From Lachnospiraceae bacterium (GTDB lineage: Bacteria > Bacillota > Clostridia > Lachnospirales > Lachnospiraceae): a stretch of DNA of 64,000 bases. Positions 55,194 through 64,000 of this stretch are shown here, in pieces (the stretch's first letter is position 1; each line of letters starts with the position of its first letter). The stretch covers positions 1-64,000 of the forward strand of contig JALELZ010000031.1 in the NCBI GenBank assembly GCA_022768465.1. Direction: 5' to 3'. Under the pieces are notes generated by a model. It did no database searches and was not told the DNA's origin. It saw only the letters and a list, made by a program, of their open reading frames with translations. The translations under genes and the position numbers were made by a program.

Positions 55194-57527
55194 TTAAAAC
55201 TCGGCGGTTTCGATGATTCTGTCCAGAAGTCCCGAGTAGCGTTTGCTTTCATCGGCATTATTCTCCATTTCCTCAAAAACCTGCGGCAGTCCGACCATGA
55301 CAACACATTTTTTTGCTCTTGTCACCGCAGTATAAAGAAGATTTCTGTTCATCAGCAAATGAGGGCCTCTAAACATAGGCATTATCACTGCCGGATATTC
55401 ACTTCCCTGTGACTTATGCACCGTTACAGCATAGGCAAGCTCAAGATTAAGGATCTGCTTATTATCATATTTGACATGCCTCAGATCATCAAAGACAACT
55501 GTGACAGTATCCGCATGTCTGTCTATATCCATAATGCGTCCGATATCTCCGTTGAATACTCCGGCGCCGTGTTCCATAGGGAGCCCGGCTTCATCATAAC
55601 GGACCCATTCAAGATCATAGTCATTTTTAATCTGCATAACCTTATCGCCTGATCTGAACAAAATATTTCCGACCTTTTTCTCTGTAAGGCCATCCTTTGG
55701 CGGATTCAAATACTGCTGCAGCTCACGGTTAAGATTCTCGACACCAAGCACTCCCTTTCTGGTGGCCGTAAGCACCTGAATGTCAAGCGGTTCGCAATCA
55801 ACATATGAAGGAAGCTTATCTGTTATAAGTGTCCTTATTGATGCTATAGCGCCTTCCGGTCTTTGATTTCTTATAAATAAAAAGTCATTGCTTTTTTTAG
55901 CAAGATCCACCTGTTCTCCCTGATTGATCCTGTGCGCATTGGTTACGATATCAGATTTCGCCGCCTGCCTGAATATATGGTCCAGTCTTACGGTTTTAAA
56001 GCAGTCCGATCCGATAATATCTCTTAAAACATTTCCCGCACCTACACTCGGAAGCTGATTAGCATCACCTACAAGTATAAGTCTGGTTCCGGGAACTACT
56101 GCCTTAAGCAGGGCGTTCATCAAAAATATATCAACCATAGACATTTCGTCTATGATAAGCACGTCTGCCTCAAGCGGATCCTTTTCATCCCTTAAGAATC
56201 TGCCCTTTCCTTCCGTTGCTCCTGCTCCGCCTGCATTACCGCCGCCTGCGTAAGGTGCAGCGCCTAAGCCTCCGTCAGTTCCCTCCGGGCTTCCGACAGT
56301 TCCGGGTGCATTTCCGTTTGTAGGAATTCCGGTATATTCCAGCAGTCGGTGTATAGTCTTTGCCTCAACTCCGGTGGCCTCCGTCATACGCTTGGCAGCT
56401 CTTCCTGTAGGCGCAGCAAGCATTATACAGTCATGATCTTCGGCATAAAATCTGATTATAGAATTTATTGTAGTCGTCTTTCCGGTTCCCGGGCCTCCGG
56501 TAACTATCAGCAGTCCGTTTTCAACCGACTCAATAACTGCTGCTCTCTGCAGACCGTCTAATTCAATACCGGTTTCTGACTCAACCTTCTTAAGTCTTCT
56601 CTCGGTATCCCTTCTGTCCTGCTCTCCCTTTATACTGAGTGCCTTAAGTCTTTCTGCAATATCTCTTTCCGTGTAATAATATGCAGAAAGATATACCTGA
56701 GACAGCTGAACTCCATCTGCATTTTCCTTCGTAATTATAATGATCTTGCCGGCCATCTGAAGCTCGATAAGCAGTGGTTCAATATCTCCGGTATCAATGC
56801 CCAAAAGCTCGGCAGACAGTCTCCTTAAGGTATTTTCCGGAAGCCAGGTATGCCCGTCAAGCGCTCCCTGTGAAAGCACATAAAGAAGCCCGCAGCGTAT
56901 CCTGAACTTATCGTCAGGCGCTATGCCCATTTTTATGGCAATGCTGTCCGCGGTACGAAAGCCTATGCCGTCTATATCCTCGGCAAGGCGGTACGGGTTG
57001 CTTTTAAGTATCGTATAGAGTGCCGGGCCGTATTTCTCATATATGCGATTGGCAAGACCGGCACTGATGCCGTACTGCTGCATAAACATGACAGCATCAC
57101 GCATTCCCTTTTTCATTTCGGCCTGCTCGGCTATCAGCATTGCCATAGACTCACTGATGCCCTTTACCTCGGCAAGTCTCTCCGGCTCCTCTTCTATTAT
57201 TCTGAATGTATCTGCTTTGAATTTTTTAACGATGCGCTTTGCAAGCGCAGGGCCGATGCCCTTGATGGCTCCGCCTGCAAGATACCTCTCTATGGCATCC
57301 GCACCCTCCGGAGCTATGACTTTAAATGATGCTGCGGAGAACTGTTCTCCGTAGACAGGATGTGATGTGAAGCTGCCCTCGGCTTCGATGGTCTCTCCCG
57401 CACTTATGTACGGGAAATAACCTACGATAGTGAATTCCTCACCATCTCCCGAAGCCTCAAGGACTGCATAATAATTATCCTCGTTGTAATAAACGATATT
57501 CTCTATGTACGCTCTGACACTGCTCAG
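55194..57527 (-). CDS. recD2: RecD2-type ATP-dependent helicase with a non-ATG start
   Basis: 5'-3' SF1B helicase without RecBC. The first in-frame ATG is at 57146, but clear RecD2 sequence continues upstream: SSVRAYIENIVYYNEDNYYA, then VGYFPYISAGETIEAEG, SHPVYGEQF and IKGIGPALAKRIV. The start must therefore be the CTG at 57527, or the ATT at 57530, 5-8 bases after GAGGTG in the end of mreB. The full protein is 777 residues, with the tandem helix-hairpin-helix region, Walker A VTGGPGTGKTTTINS near residue 350 and DEMSMVD. A Gly-rich insert of about 45 residues precedes Walker B. Likely coupled to mreB translation. Confidence 0.9.
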   Translation of the reverse strand: MSSVRAYIENIVYYNEDNYYAVLEASGDGEEFTIVGYFPYISAGETIEAEGSFTSHPVYGEQFSAASFKVIAPEGADAIERYLAGGAIKGIGPALAKRIVKKFKADTFRIIEEEPERLAEVKGISESMAMLIAEQAEMKKGMRDAVMFMQQYGISAGLANRIYEKYGPALYTILKSNPYRLAEDIDGIGFRTADSIAIKMGIAPDDKFRIRCGLLYVLSQGALDGHTWLPENTLRRLSAELLGIDTGDIEPLLIELQMAGKIIIITKENADGVQLSQVYLSAYYYTERDIAERLKALSIKGEQDRRDTERRLKKVESETGIELDGLQRAAVIESVENGLLIVTGGPGTGKTTTINSIIRFYAEDHDCIMLAAPTGRAAKRMTEATGVEAKTIHRLLEYTGIPTNGNAPGTVGSPEGTDGGLGAAPYAGGGNAGGAGATEGKGRFLRDEKDPLEADVLIIDEMSMVDIFLMNALLKAVVPGTRLILVGDANQLPSVGAGNVLRDIIGSDCFKTVRLDHIFRQAAKSDIVTNAHRINQGEQVDLAKKSNDFLFIRNQRPEGAIASIRTLITDKLPSYVDCEPLDIQVLTATRKGVLGVENLNRELQQYLNPPKDGLTEKKVGNILFRSGDKVMQIKNDYDLEWVRYDEAGLPMEHGAGVFNGDIGRIMDIDRHADTVTVVFDDLRHVKYDNKQILNLELAYAVTVHKSQGSEYPAVIMPMFRGPHLLMNRNLLYTAVTRAKKCVVMVGLPQVFEEMENNADESKRYSGLLDRIIETAEF

Positions 57528-57532
57528 AATGA

Positions 57533-58543
57533 TTACACCTCTTCTTCGGCACTGTTGGCAAACTCTATAAACCTTCCGGTACCTATCGCTACAGCTGAAA
57601 GCGGATCCTCAGCCACCATAGTCGTGATACCTGTTTTTTCCTCGATAAGCTTATCTAATCCGTAAATAAGAGCTCCTCCGCCTGTAAGTATTATTCCGCG
57701 CTCATATATATCAGAAGCAAGCTCAGGCGGTGTTCTCTCAAGCACGTTATGTACGGCATTTACTATCTGATTGGCAGAATCCGCAAATGCCTCCATCGTC
57801 TCGTCCGATGTAACCTGAACGGTCTTAGGAAGTCCGGTTACAAGGTTTCGTCCTCTTACCTCGATAACAAGATTCTCCGGACGCTTATAAACACAGCCTA
57901 CTCCGATCTTTATATCCTCGGCTGTTCTTTCACCGATGAGCAGATTGTGCTTTTTCCTCATGTAACGGATTATAGCCTCGTCAAAGTCATCGCCGGCAAC
58001 CTTTACTGACTCAGAAACAACAGGGCCGCCTAAGGAAATAACAGCTATATCAGAGGTTCCTCCTCCGATATCAACTACTATATTTCCGTAAGGCTTGGAA
58101 ATATCTATTCCTGCACCGATCGCAGCAGCAACAGGCTCTTCAATAATAGTCACCTCTCTTGCTCCTGCCTGATAGGTAGCGTCTTCAACGGCCTTTTTTT
58201 CTACCTCAGTAGCTCCTGAAGGAATGCAGACCGCAACTCTTGGCTTTCTGAGTGTCCTTGTTCCTACAGCCTTATCTATAAAATGCTTAAGCATTTTTTC
58301 TGTAAGTGTATAGTCTGAAATAACACCCTGTCTGAGCGGACGAACAGCCTTTAAGTTGCCCGGGGTACGTCCGAGCATGAGTCTTGCATCCTCTCCGTAA
58401 GCAACTATATTGCCGTTATCACGGTCAACTGCGATTACTGACGGCTCTCTTAAAACTACGCCGCGTCCCTTTATATATACTAATATGCTGGCTGTGCCGA
58501 GATCAACACCGATGTCATTTGACATAAGTGAAAACAATGCCAT
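57533..58543 (-). CDS. mreB: Rod-shape determining protein MreB/Mbl
   Basis: Bacterial actin that guides lateral wall synthesis. The 336 residues show DIGVDLGTASILVYIKGRG at the start, the phosphate loops VCIPSGATEVEKKAVEDA and NIVVDIGGGTSDIAVISLGG near residue 155, and ILTGGGALIYGLDKLI near residue 285. An AGGGG site sits 5 bases before the ATG. The stop codon lies in the ribosome-binding region of recD2. mreC and mreD are not adjacent, so this may be the Mbl-type paralog. Confidence 0.95.
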   Translation of the reverse strand: MALFSLMSNDIGVDLGTASILVYIKGRGVVLREPSVIAVDRDNGNIVAYGEDARLMLGRTPGNLKAVRPLRQGVISDYTLTEKMLKHFIDKAVGTRTLRKPRVAVCIPSGATEVEKKAVEDATYQAGAREVTIIEEPVAAAIGAGIDISKPYGNIVVDIGGGTSDIAVISLGGPVVSESVKVAGDDFDEAIIRYMRKKHNLLIGERTAEDIKIGVGCVYKRPENLVIEVRGRNLVTGLPKTVQVTSDETMEAFADSANQIVNAVHNVLERTPPELASDIYERGIILTGGGALIYGLDKLIEEKTGITTMVAEDPLSAVAIGTGRFIEFANSAEEEV

Positions 58544-58654
58544 ATTAACCCCTCCAAATCTTTCTGTCTGATTTCATGTATAGTAATGTCGGACTCCTCG
58601 ATGGTGAAGAGATCCGAACTCTGATCATCTGTATATTCAGTACCTTTAAGCCTA

Positions 58655-59740
58655 TCACAGAGCATCTGCTTTTTCAAGCAAAGGATCAAACACAGATTTC
58701 AGTAAAATAAACAGTCTGTTTAGAGCATTTCCGCCCAAAAGTATTGTCAATGCTATCGAAAATAATACCAGCAGTATAACATTAAGCTTGGAATGCGGAT
58801 TGAACACATTATAAAATCCAAAATACATCATGATATCTCTTATAGGTCTGTGCATAAAATATATCTGAAGTGTATTTCTTCCGAGTCCTGTAACTATAAG
58901 CATGCGTCTGTTAAGCATTGAGCTTATAAATCCAAGTGAAATGATAAATGCAATAACATACCAGACAATATTGAAAAACCAGATATAGGGCTGATCCGGA
59001 GCTCTATACCTATTATAGCTTGTACCAAAGACCACAAGATTCCAGCGCAGAAGGAAATCATAGGTGAACAGGAATATTATCAGTAAAAGGACTGCCGCAA
59101 TAAGCTGTACAGGTCTTTTGTAAATGCTTAAAAGAAATCTGTCCAGAAGCGTTTTAGTTCCGTAATATCCCATATAAAAAAACGGCAGAAAGCTTACGGC
59201 TCTGTCAAGGCAAAGAAAGCTTCCGGTTAAGAAAATATACTTTCCGAAGCTTGCAAACAGTATCATTGCAATAATTACTCCGAGCTGTGCTTTAGGGCTG
59301 TCTATATTATGAAACAGCGGAAGTGTAAGGTAATAATAAGCCATACACAGAAGATACCAGGGTGCTCCGCTCTCTCTGAAGAAATTCGGTATCGGTGTAG
59401 TTATGCCATAAGCCAAGGCCTCTGTTATCCACAAAATACATTCATAGACAACAAAAAGCCACAGCATCTGTATGACCTTACCCCATCTGTATTTTCCGTT
59501 TTTGTAAATGCTCTTTGCGTAATAGCCTGACACCATTACAAAACACGGCATATGAAAAACATAGATGGCATAAGTGATGCCTGTGACTAATCTGGTTTGA
59601 AATACAGGGAGAAGAAAATGACCGATAACCACAAGCATTATCAAAAACCCTCGTACGTTATCGAATCTGTCATCTCTTTGCAGCTTTCCTCTATAGGTAT
59701 GCTGCGGGATGTATAGTCTTTTTCTGCTGACCGGACTCAT
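58655..59740 (-). CDS. Membrane acyltransferase (acyltransferase 3 family)
   Basis: Integral membrane protein of 361 residues with about ten helices. The family signature is at the start: RFDNVRGFLIMLVVIGHFLLP near residue 25 (His in the catalytic helix), and YVFHMPCFVMVSGYYAKS near residue 60. Late motifs include GRNTLQIYFMHRPI. Such enzymes O-acetylate peptidoglycan, teichoic acid or exported glycans; the acceptor cannot be told. It follows the phosphoglucomutase gene by 43 bases, and mreB lies 110 bases downstream, so a surface-polymer role is plausible. Confidence 0.87.
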   Translation of the reverse strand: MSPVSRKRLYIPQHTYRGKLQRDDRFDNVRGFLIMLVVIGHFLLPVFQTRLVTGITYAIYVFHMPCFVMVSGYYAKSIYKNGKYRWGKVIQMLWLFVVYECILWITEALAYGITTPIPNFFRESGAPWYLLCMAYYYLTLPLFHNIDSPKAQLGVIIAMILFASFGKYIFLTGSFLCLDRAVSFLPFFYMGYYGTKTLLDRFLLSIYKRPVQLIAAVLLLIIFLFTYDFLLRWNLVVFGTSYNRYRAPDQPYIWFFNIVWYVIAFIISLGFISSMLNRRMLIVTGLGRNTLQIYFMHRPIRDIMMYFGFYNVFNPHSKLNVILLVLFSIALTILLGGNALNRLFILLKSVFDPLLEKADAL

Positions 59741-59783
59741 AAGGCTCTTTCAGCTCTCTCCCTTTTATAGTTAAGTGACCGCA

Positions 59784-61514
59784 TCAGTCTATAAATCTGT
59801 TTCGTATATCCTCATGCAGCTTCTTTGCAAGTTCAGCCGAATGTTCCTCTGAATCACCCTTGACTCCGGCATATATCTTCAGCTTCGGCTCTGTTCCTGA
59901 CGGCCTTGCACACACCCAGGAATTTTTATCAAGTTCAAAATACATGACATTTGACTTTGGAAGTCCGGTAGGAATTACGCTGCCGTCAGAAAGCACAGTT
60001 ATAGTTCCATTCTCATAATCACGTATTTTCAGCACTTTGAAATCTGAAAGCATCTCAGGCTTTGAATTCCTGAATGCTTCCATTATAGCCTTTATCTTTG
60101 CTGTTCCTTCAAGACCCTTAAGCTCTACGGTATCAATACTTTCAGCATAATATCCGTAATGCTCATACATTTCCTGCATTACGTCCCAAAGTGTCTTTCC
60201 CTGCTGCTTATAATAGCAAGCAGCTTCACAAAGCATTGCCACTGCAGCCACAGCATCCTTATCTCTTGCATAGGTACCTGTAAGGCAACCATAGCTTTCT
60301 TCCATGCCGAACTCAAAGTGTCCGTGTCCTGCCTTTTCAGACTCAAGTATCTCTCTGCCTATCCACTTAAAGCCGGTAAGCACCTCCTTAAGCTCACAGT
60401 CGTATTCCTTTGCAACAGCCTTCATCATATCTGTGGAAACTATTGATTCTACTACATAGCTGTCGTCCCTTAGCTCGCCTCGTTTCTTCTTCTGTGAAAG
60501 AAGATATTCACATATAAGAGTTCCTGACATGTTGCCTGTAAACGGCATATATTTTCCGGTTTTACTGTCCTTTGCATAAACTCCGAGTCTGTCCGCATCC
60601 GGATCAGTTGCAAGCACAAGCTCTGCTCCTTTTTCCTCGGCAAGCTTAAGTGCAAGCTCAAAGGCCGCCTTTGATTCAGGGTTAGGATAATTTACTGTAT
60701 GGAATGCTCCGTCAGGCTCAGCCTGCTCCGGTACTTCGTAAACATGTGTGAATCCAAGCTCCTTAAGTATGCGCATGACCGGCTTATGTCCTGTTCCGTG
60801 CAGCGGTGTATACACAATGCCGATTCCATCCTGCATTTTTTTAATTACAGCTTTATCAATAATTGTAGATTTTACGCATTCAATATAAGCATCGTCGATC
60901 TCACTGTCTATAGTAATGTAAAGGCCTGCTGCCTCGGCAGCCTTCTTATCCATAGTTTTGCAGCTTGAAAGATCAGATATGCTTAAAACAGCCTCAGTAA
61001 CAGCCTTATCATGAGGCGATGTAAACTGTGCGCCGTCCTCCCAGTACACCTTATATCCGTTATATTCCGATGGATTGTGGCTTGCTGTTATATTAATGCC
61101 GGCAATACATCCAAGCTTTCTTACAGCAAAGGAAAGCTCCGGAGTCGGTCTTAATGACTCGAATCTGTAGGCCTTTATGCCGTTTGCAGCTAAGGTACGC
61201 GCTGTTTCATCTGAAAACTCAGGTGACATATGTCTGGAATCGTAAGCGATAACGACGCCCTTATTTGCCATTTTGAGACTGTTGATGTAATCGCAAAGTC
61301 CCTGTGTTGCGCGTCTTATAACGTATTTATTCATACGATTAGTTCCGGCTCCGATGATGCCTCTTAAGCCTGCTGTTCCGAACTCGAGATCAACAGCAAA
61401 CCTCTCCATTATCTCCTTATCATCGTCATTTATCGCTCTGAGCTCTGCCTTTGTTTTTTCATCGAAATAAGGGTCACTGAGCCAGCTCTCATATATACTT
61501 TTATAATCTCTCAT
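59784..61514 (-). CDS. pgcA: Phosphoglucomutase / phosphomannomutase
   Basis: Interconverts hexose-6- and hexose-1-phosphate through a phosphoserine. The start at 61514 follows AAGGTG by 6 bases. The 576 residues contain FGTAGLRGIIGAGTNRMN near residue 45, the active serine in GINITASHNPSEYNGYK near residue 137, the metal loop ATDPDADRLG near residue 300 and the C-terminal RPSGTEPKLKIY. Length and motifs fit the alpha-PGM (PgcA) group. It lies just upstream of the acyltransferase gene. Confidence 0.93.
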   Translation of the reverse strand: MRDYKSIYESWLSDPYFDEKTKAELRAINDDDKEIMERFAVDLEFGTAGLRGIIGAGTNRMNKYVIRRATQGLCDYINSLKMANKGVVIAYDSRHMSPEFSDETARTLAANGIKAYRFESLRPTPELSFAVRKLGCIAGINITASHNPSEYNGYKVYWEDGAQFTSPHDKAVTEAVLSISDLSSCKTMDKKAAEAAGLYITIDSEIDDAYIECVKSTIIDKAVIKKMQDGIGIVYTPLHGTGHKPVMRILKELGFTHVYEVPEQAEPDGAFHTVNYPNPESKAAFELALKLAEEKGAELVLATDPDADRLGVYAKDSKTGKYMPFTGNMSGTLICEYLLSQKKKRGELRDDSYVVESIVSTDMMKAVAKEYDCELKEVLTGFKWIGREILESEKAGHGHFEFGMEESYGCLTGTYARDKDAVAAVAMLCEAACYYKQQGKTLWDVMQEMYEHYGYYAESIDTVELKGLEGTAKIKAIMEAFRNSKPEMLSDFKVLKIRDYENGTITVLSDGSVIPTGLPKSNVMYFELDKNSWVCARPSGTEPKLKIYAGVKGDSEEHSAELAKKLHEDIRNRFID

Positions 61515-61661
61515 TTTTATCACCTTATTTTAAGATCCGGTACTACATTTATGCCGATCTTTACTTAAATCCGCATTAACAAAAACCTTTTGCAGACATG
61601 CTAAAGTATATCATATACGTAAGGATAGAGCCATATTTTTGAACCGTCGTTACGATCGGTA

Positions 61662-62993
61662 TCAAAGAATATTTAAGGCCTTTTCCTTTAAGAAGCTTTT
61701 GTCATTATGCCGAGGCTCTCTGTAAACGAGATCCAAAAGCCTTTTCAGCATTTCTCCAAGCTCCGGTCCCGGCTTTACTCCGCAGCTGATAAGGTCACTT
61801 CCGTTTACTGCAAGCTCCTTAAGATATATAGGTTCATCGGTTTTCATTATATCATCATAAAGAGCGATGACATTTTCCAGTTTCTCATTCCTGCAGCGCT
61901 CCTTATAGAGCTTCGTCCTGCATGATACAGCTTTAAGTCTGAGAAGACAATAAAAAAGCTTTGGAGGAACATCTGTCATCTGTGTTTTAAGCTCATATCT
62001 GTCATCTGAAAGCGGCACATATAAAAGCCTTATAAGAAACTCCGTATTATGCAGCGTGTCATTGTCCGGCTTGAGACCCTTTATCATTTTTTTGACGTGC
62101 TCCGGCTCCATACCTTCTGCAAGCATTGCAAATCTTGCAAATCGAAGCTCGCATGAAGTTGTTTTTTCATAATCAAAGGCATTCTCAACTGCTTTTCGTT
62201 CTTCGGCGCTTAAATATCTATCATGTCCTTCAGTCGTATCCTTTGCAGTAATAAGCTCTTTAAGTCCGGATATATTTATCTCATCAAAATGCTCAGATAT
62301 GTAAGGAGCAAGTCCAAGCTCGAAAATATCAAATATTCTTTCTATATGTGCTGAGCAGATAAGCTTTGTTATCTCTGTAAGTATACGTTCCTTTGACACT
62401 GCCTGAAGGTTTATTGCATGTCTTTTTACTGCATTTGCAGTATGCTCTTCTATCCTGAAATCAAGCTGTGCTGCAAATCTTACTGCTCTTAATATTCTCA
62501 GTGCATCCTCGTCAAATCTCTCATCAGCATCTCCGACACATCTGATGATTCCTGCTTTAAGATCTTCACAGCCTCCGAACAGATCCAATATACCTGTTCT
62601 TTCGTTATAGGCCATTGCGTTTATGGTAAAATCTCTGCGCCTTAAGTCTTCCCTTACCGATGAGGTAAAGCTGACACTGTCAGGATGTCTGTTATCTCTG
62701 TATTCTCCGTCAATCCTGTAAGTAGTCACCTCATAGGATTCGCTTCCGAACATCACCGTGACAGTTCCGTGTTCAATGCCTGTATCGACAGTTCTCCTGA
62801 AGCAGGATTTTATTTCATGAGGAAGTGCAGAGGTGGTTATATCCCAGTCTCCCGGCATCCTTCCTATCAGTGTATCTCTGACACAGCCTCCTACGGCATA
62901 GGCCTCAAATCCCTTATCCTCCAATGTCTTTATGATAAAGCCGACATTGTCCGGTATATCTATATGTGTTTTTGATAAAGTATTTTCCGGCAT
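61662..62993 (-). CDS. cca: CCA tRNA nucleotidyltransferase
   Basis: Adds or repairs the 3' CCA of tRNA. The 443 residues carry the class II nucleotidyltransferase core: AYAVGGCVRDTLIGRMPGDWDI near residue 31 (Gly-rich loop and DxD), VTTYRIDGEYRDNRHPD near residue 88, RREDFTINAM-type RRRDFTINAMAY, and FDEDALRILRAVRFAAQLDF near residue 160. The C-terminal HD region is divergent. The start follows AGGAAAG, which lies inside a 20-base repeat also found 86 bases upstream. Confidence 0.93.
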   Translation of the reverse strand: MPENTLSKTHIDIPDNVGFIIKTLEDKGFEAYAVGGCVRDTLIGRMPGDWDITTSALPHEIKSCFRRTVDTGIEHGTVTVMFGSESYEVTTYRIDGEYRDNRHPDSVSFTSSVREDLRRRDFTINAMAYNERTGILDLFGGCEDLKAGIIRCVGDADERFDEDALRILRAVRFAAQLDFRIEEHTANAVKRHAINLQAVSKERILTEITKLICSAHIERIFDIFELGLAPYISEHFDEINISGLKELITAKDTTEGHDRYLSAEERKAVENAFDYEKTTSCELRFARFAMLAEGMEPEHVKKMIKGLKPDNDTLHNTEFLIRLLYVPLSDDRYELKTQMTDVPPKLFYCLLRLKAVSCRTKLYKERCRNEKLENVIALYDDIMKTDEPIYLKELAVNGSDLISCGVKPGPELGEMLKRLLDLVYREPRHNDKSFLKEKALNIL

Positions 62994-63099
62994 TTTACTT
63001 TCCTCGCTGCTTCACCTACCCCGCTTCGTCTTTCGACTCGCGGTTATCGCGGCGCTCGTCAATTAAACATGCAAGCATGTTTACTTTCCTCGCTGCTTC
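62994..63099. repeat. Duplicated 20-base ribosome-site cassette before cca
   Basis: An identical 20-base sequence occurs at 62994-63013 and 63080-63099; on the minus strand both contain GCAGCGAGGAAAGTAAA followed within two bases by ATG. The segment between them is GC-rich (CGAGCGCCGCG) compared with its surroundings. Confidence 0.8.
63016..63078 (-). CDS. Possible 20-residue upstream open reading frame before cca
   Basis: It starts at the ATG that follows the upstream copy of the 20-base repeat and encodes MLACLIDERRDNRESKDEAG, ending 22 bases before the cca ATG. It uses the same AGGAAAG ribosome site as cca. It could be a leader peptide, or merely the inside of a repeated intergenic element. 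Confidence 0.3.
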   Translation of the reverse strand: MLACLIDERRDNRESKDEAG

Positions 63100-63103
63100 G
63101 CGT

Positions 63104-63158
63104 AAAAGACGGAACTTAAGGCACTAAGGCAGTTCTCAGTGCGGCAGTTCCGTCTTTT
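63104..63158. terminator. Terminator after proS
   Basis: AAAAGACGGAACT pairs with AGTTCCGTCTTTT, with an inner GCACT/AGTGC stem; it is symmetric and could work in both directions. Confidence 0.85.
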
Positions 63159-63200
63159 GTAGTTAATATTTTAATCAAAGCTCTGCTGTTTTAAGCTTTA

Positions 63201-64000
63201 TTAGTATGCTCTGCCCCAATATACCATCTTTGTTGCAGGCTTTCCGCAGTATATGCACTTGTCATCTATGCATTCCTGCTCGAACGGGATACATCTTGAA
63301 GATGCTCCTGTCTTATCCTTTATTTTCTCTTCGCACTTTTTGGAACCGCACCACATTGCCTTTACGAAGCCTGTCTTCTTGTCAAGGATGTCTTCCATCT
63401 CATCGATGGATGTAGCTGTAAATGTATGGTTCTCAAGATGCTGCTTTGCCTTCTCATACATATCGTGCTGGATAGTCTCAAGGAGTTCTCCTGCTCTCTT
63501 TGCAAGATCTGTGAATTCAACAGTCTCCTTCTCATGAGTATCACGTCTTACAAGCACAGCATGTCCGTTCTCGATGTCTCTAGGTCCTATCTCAACTCTG
63601 AGCGGTATTCCTCTCATTTCGCAGTCAGCAAACTTAAATCCAGGGTTCTTGTCTCTTGCATCAGTCTTTACTCTGAAGCCTGCTTCCTTAAGCTCCTTCT
63701 CAAGCTCATAGGCCTTATCAAGAACGCCTTCCTTCTTCTGCATTACAGGGCAGATCATGATCTGTGTCGGAGCGATATGCGGCGGAAGCTTAAGTCCCTC
63801 ATTGTCGCCGTGTACCATGATGATAGCACCGATGATACGTGTACTCATACCCCATGATGTCTGATGTACATACTGAAGCTTATTATCCTTATCTGTGTAC
63901 TGAATGCCAAACGCTCTGGCAAATCCGTCACCAAAGTCATGAGATGTAGCAGACTGAAGAGCCTGTCCGTCGTGCATAAGTGCCTCTATTGTATAAGTAG
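63201..64000 (-). CDS. proS: Prolyl-tRNA synthetase (type 3), C-terminal part
   Basis: Charges tRNA-Pro. The frame runs off the window at base 64000 without a start; about 266 codons are present, against about 480 in the family. The visible part begins TYTIEALMHDGQALQSATSH (class II motif 2-3 region), with TSWGMSTRIIGAIIMVHGDNEGL (motif 3) after it, then the anticodon-binding domain (PHIAPTQIMICPV). The C-terminal zinc domain has cysteines in WCGSKKCEEK and CIDDKCIYCGK, ending KMVYWGRAY. This is the archaeal/eukaryotic-like type without an editing insert. Confidence 0.95.
   Translation of the reverse strand, partial: TYTIEALMHDGQALQSATSHDFGDGFARAFGIQYTDKDNKLQYVHQTSWGMSTRIIGAIIMVHGDNEGLKLPPHIAPTQIMICPVMQKKEGVLDKAYELEKELKEAGFRVKTDARDKNPGFKFADCEMRGIPLRVEIGPRDIENGHAVLVRRDTHEKETVEFTDLAKRAGELLETIQHDMYEKAKQHLENHTFTATSIDEMEDILDKKTGFVKAMWCGSKKCEEKIKDKTGASSRCIPFEQECIDDKCIYCGKPATKMVYWGRAY

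Noticed and set aside
58480..58689. A 69-codon frame overlapping the start of mreB and the end of the acyltransferase gene
   Set aside because: It overlaps two well-supported genes in another frame and has no ribosome site of its own.

Overview
The window looks like a chromosomal segment of an anaerobic, Gram-positive Clostridia bacterium, most likely a Lachnospiraceae relative. This is inferred from a reverse-domain rubrerythrin, formate-tetrahydrofolate ligase with cyclodeaminase and FolD, a zinc-ribbon L33, a secreted choline-binding-type repeat protein, a PotC-PotD fusion, a type-3 ProRS and CIRCE/FMN/preQ1/Mn riboswitch control. Genus cannot be assigned from the sequence. Most genes lie on the minus strand, in compact operons separated by good hairpin terminators. 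I see no prophage, insertion sequence, CRISPR array, rRNA or tRNA gene; this is mainly core and metabolic genome.

Layout. 1-7 kb: a truncated uridine phosphorylase, a preQ1-riboswitch-controlled queT, an rpiB plus heptose-kinase-like pair, a rubrerythrin, a cluster of three intergenic palindromic repeats that reaches into the 3' end of a dihydrouridine synthase gene, then an FKBP lipoprotein and a signal peptidase I with a zinc-ribbon insert. 7-16 kb: recA-recX followed closely by the polyamine importer potA-potB-potCD, and a dtnK-pdxA2 four-carbon sugar acid pair. 16-25 kb: a secreted cell-wall-binding protein converging on an F-type ATP synthase operon (a-c-b-alpha-gamma-beta-epsilon) with no delta gene, an alpha subunit with an unusual N-terminus and a c subunit with a signal-peptide-like leader. 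25-38 kb: DegV, cupin, ClC transporter, CIRCE-controlled clpB, a Mn-riboswitch-controlled cation exchanger, a TIM-barrel protein, a lipoprotein, rarA and an orphan aconitase-like hydratase.

38-42.5 kb: a full riboflavin operon ribD-ribE-ribBA-ribH behind an FMN riboswitch and two terminators, with a HAD phosphatase gene just beyond its end. 42.6-48.3 kb: rhodanese, cytidylate-kinase-like protein, NlpC/P60 hydrolase, then the ribosomal/transcription block rpmG-secE-nusG-rplK-rplA and a separate rplJ-rplL unit with an L10 leader and attenuator. 48-54 kb: a one-carbon folate block fhs-fchA-folD-folT-folC. 54-64 kb: mreB-recD2-comF (recD2 has no usable ATG), an acyltransferase, a phosphoglucomutase, the CCA-adding enzyme preceded by a duplicated leader, and the C-terminal part of proS.

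The observations most worth following are the delta-less ATP synthase operon with its altered alpha and c subunits, the duplicated Ig-like insertion in cytoplasmic PotA, the non-ATG start of recD2, the Mn-riboswitch control of a CaCA exchanger, and several intergenic structures (3.8-4.05 kb, 54.1 kb, 63.0 kb) that no gene explains. No clearly new multi-gene system was recognised.
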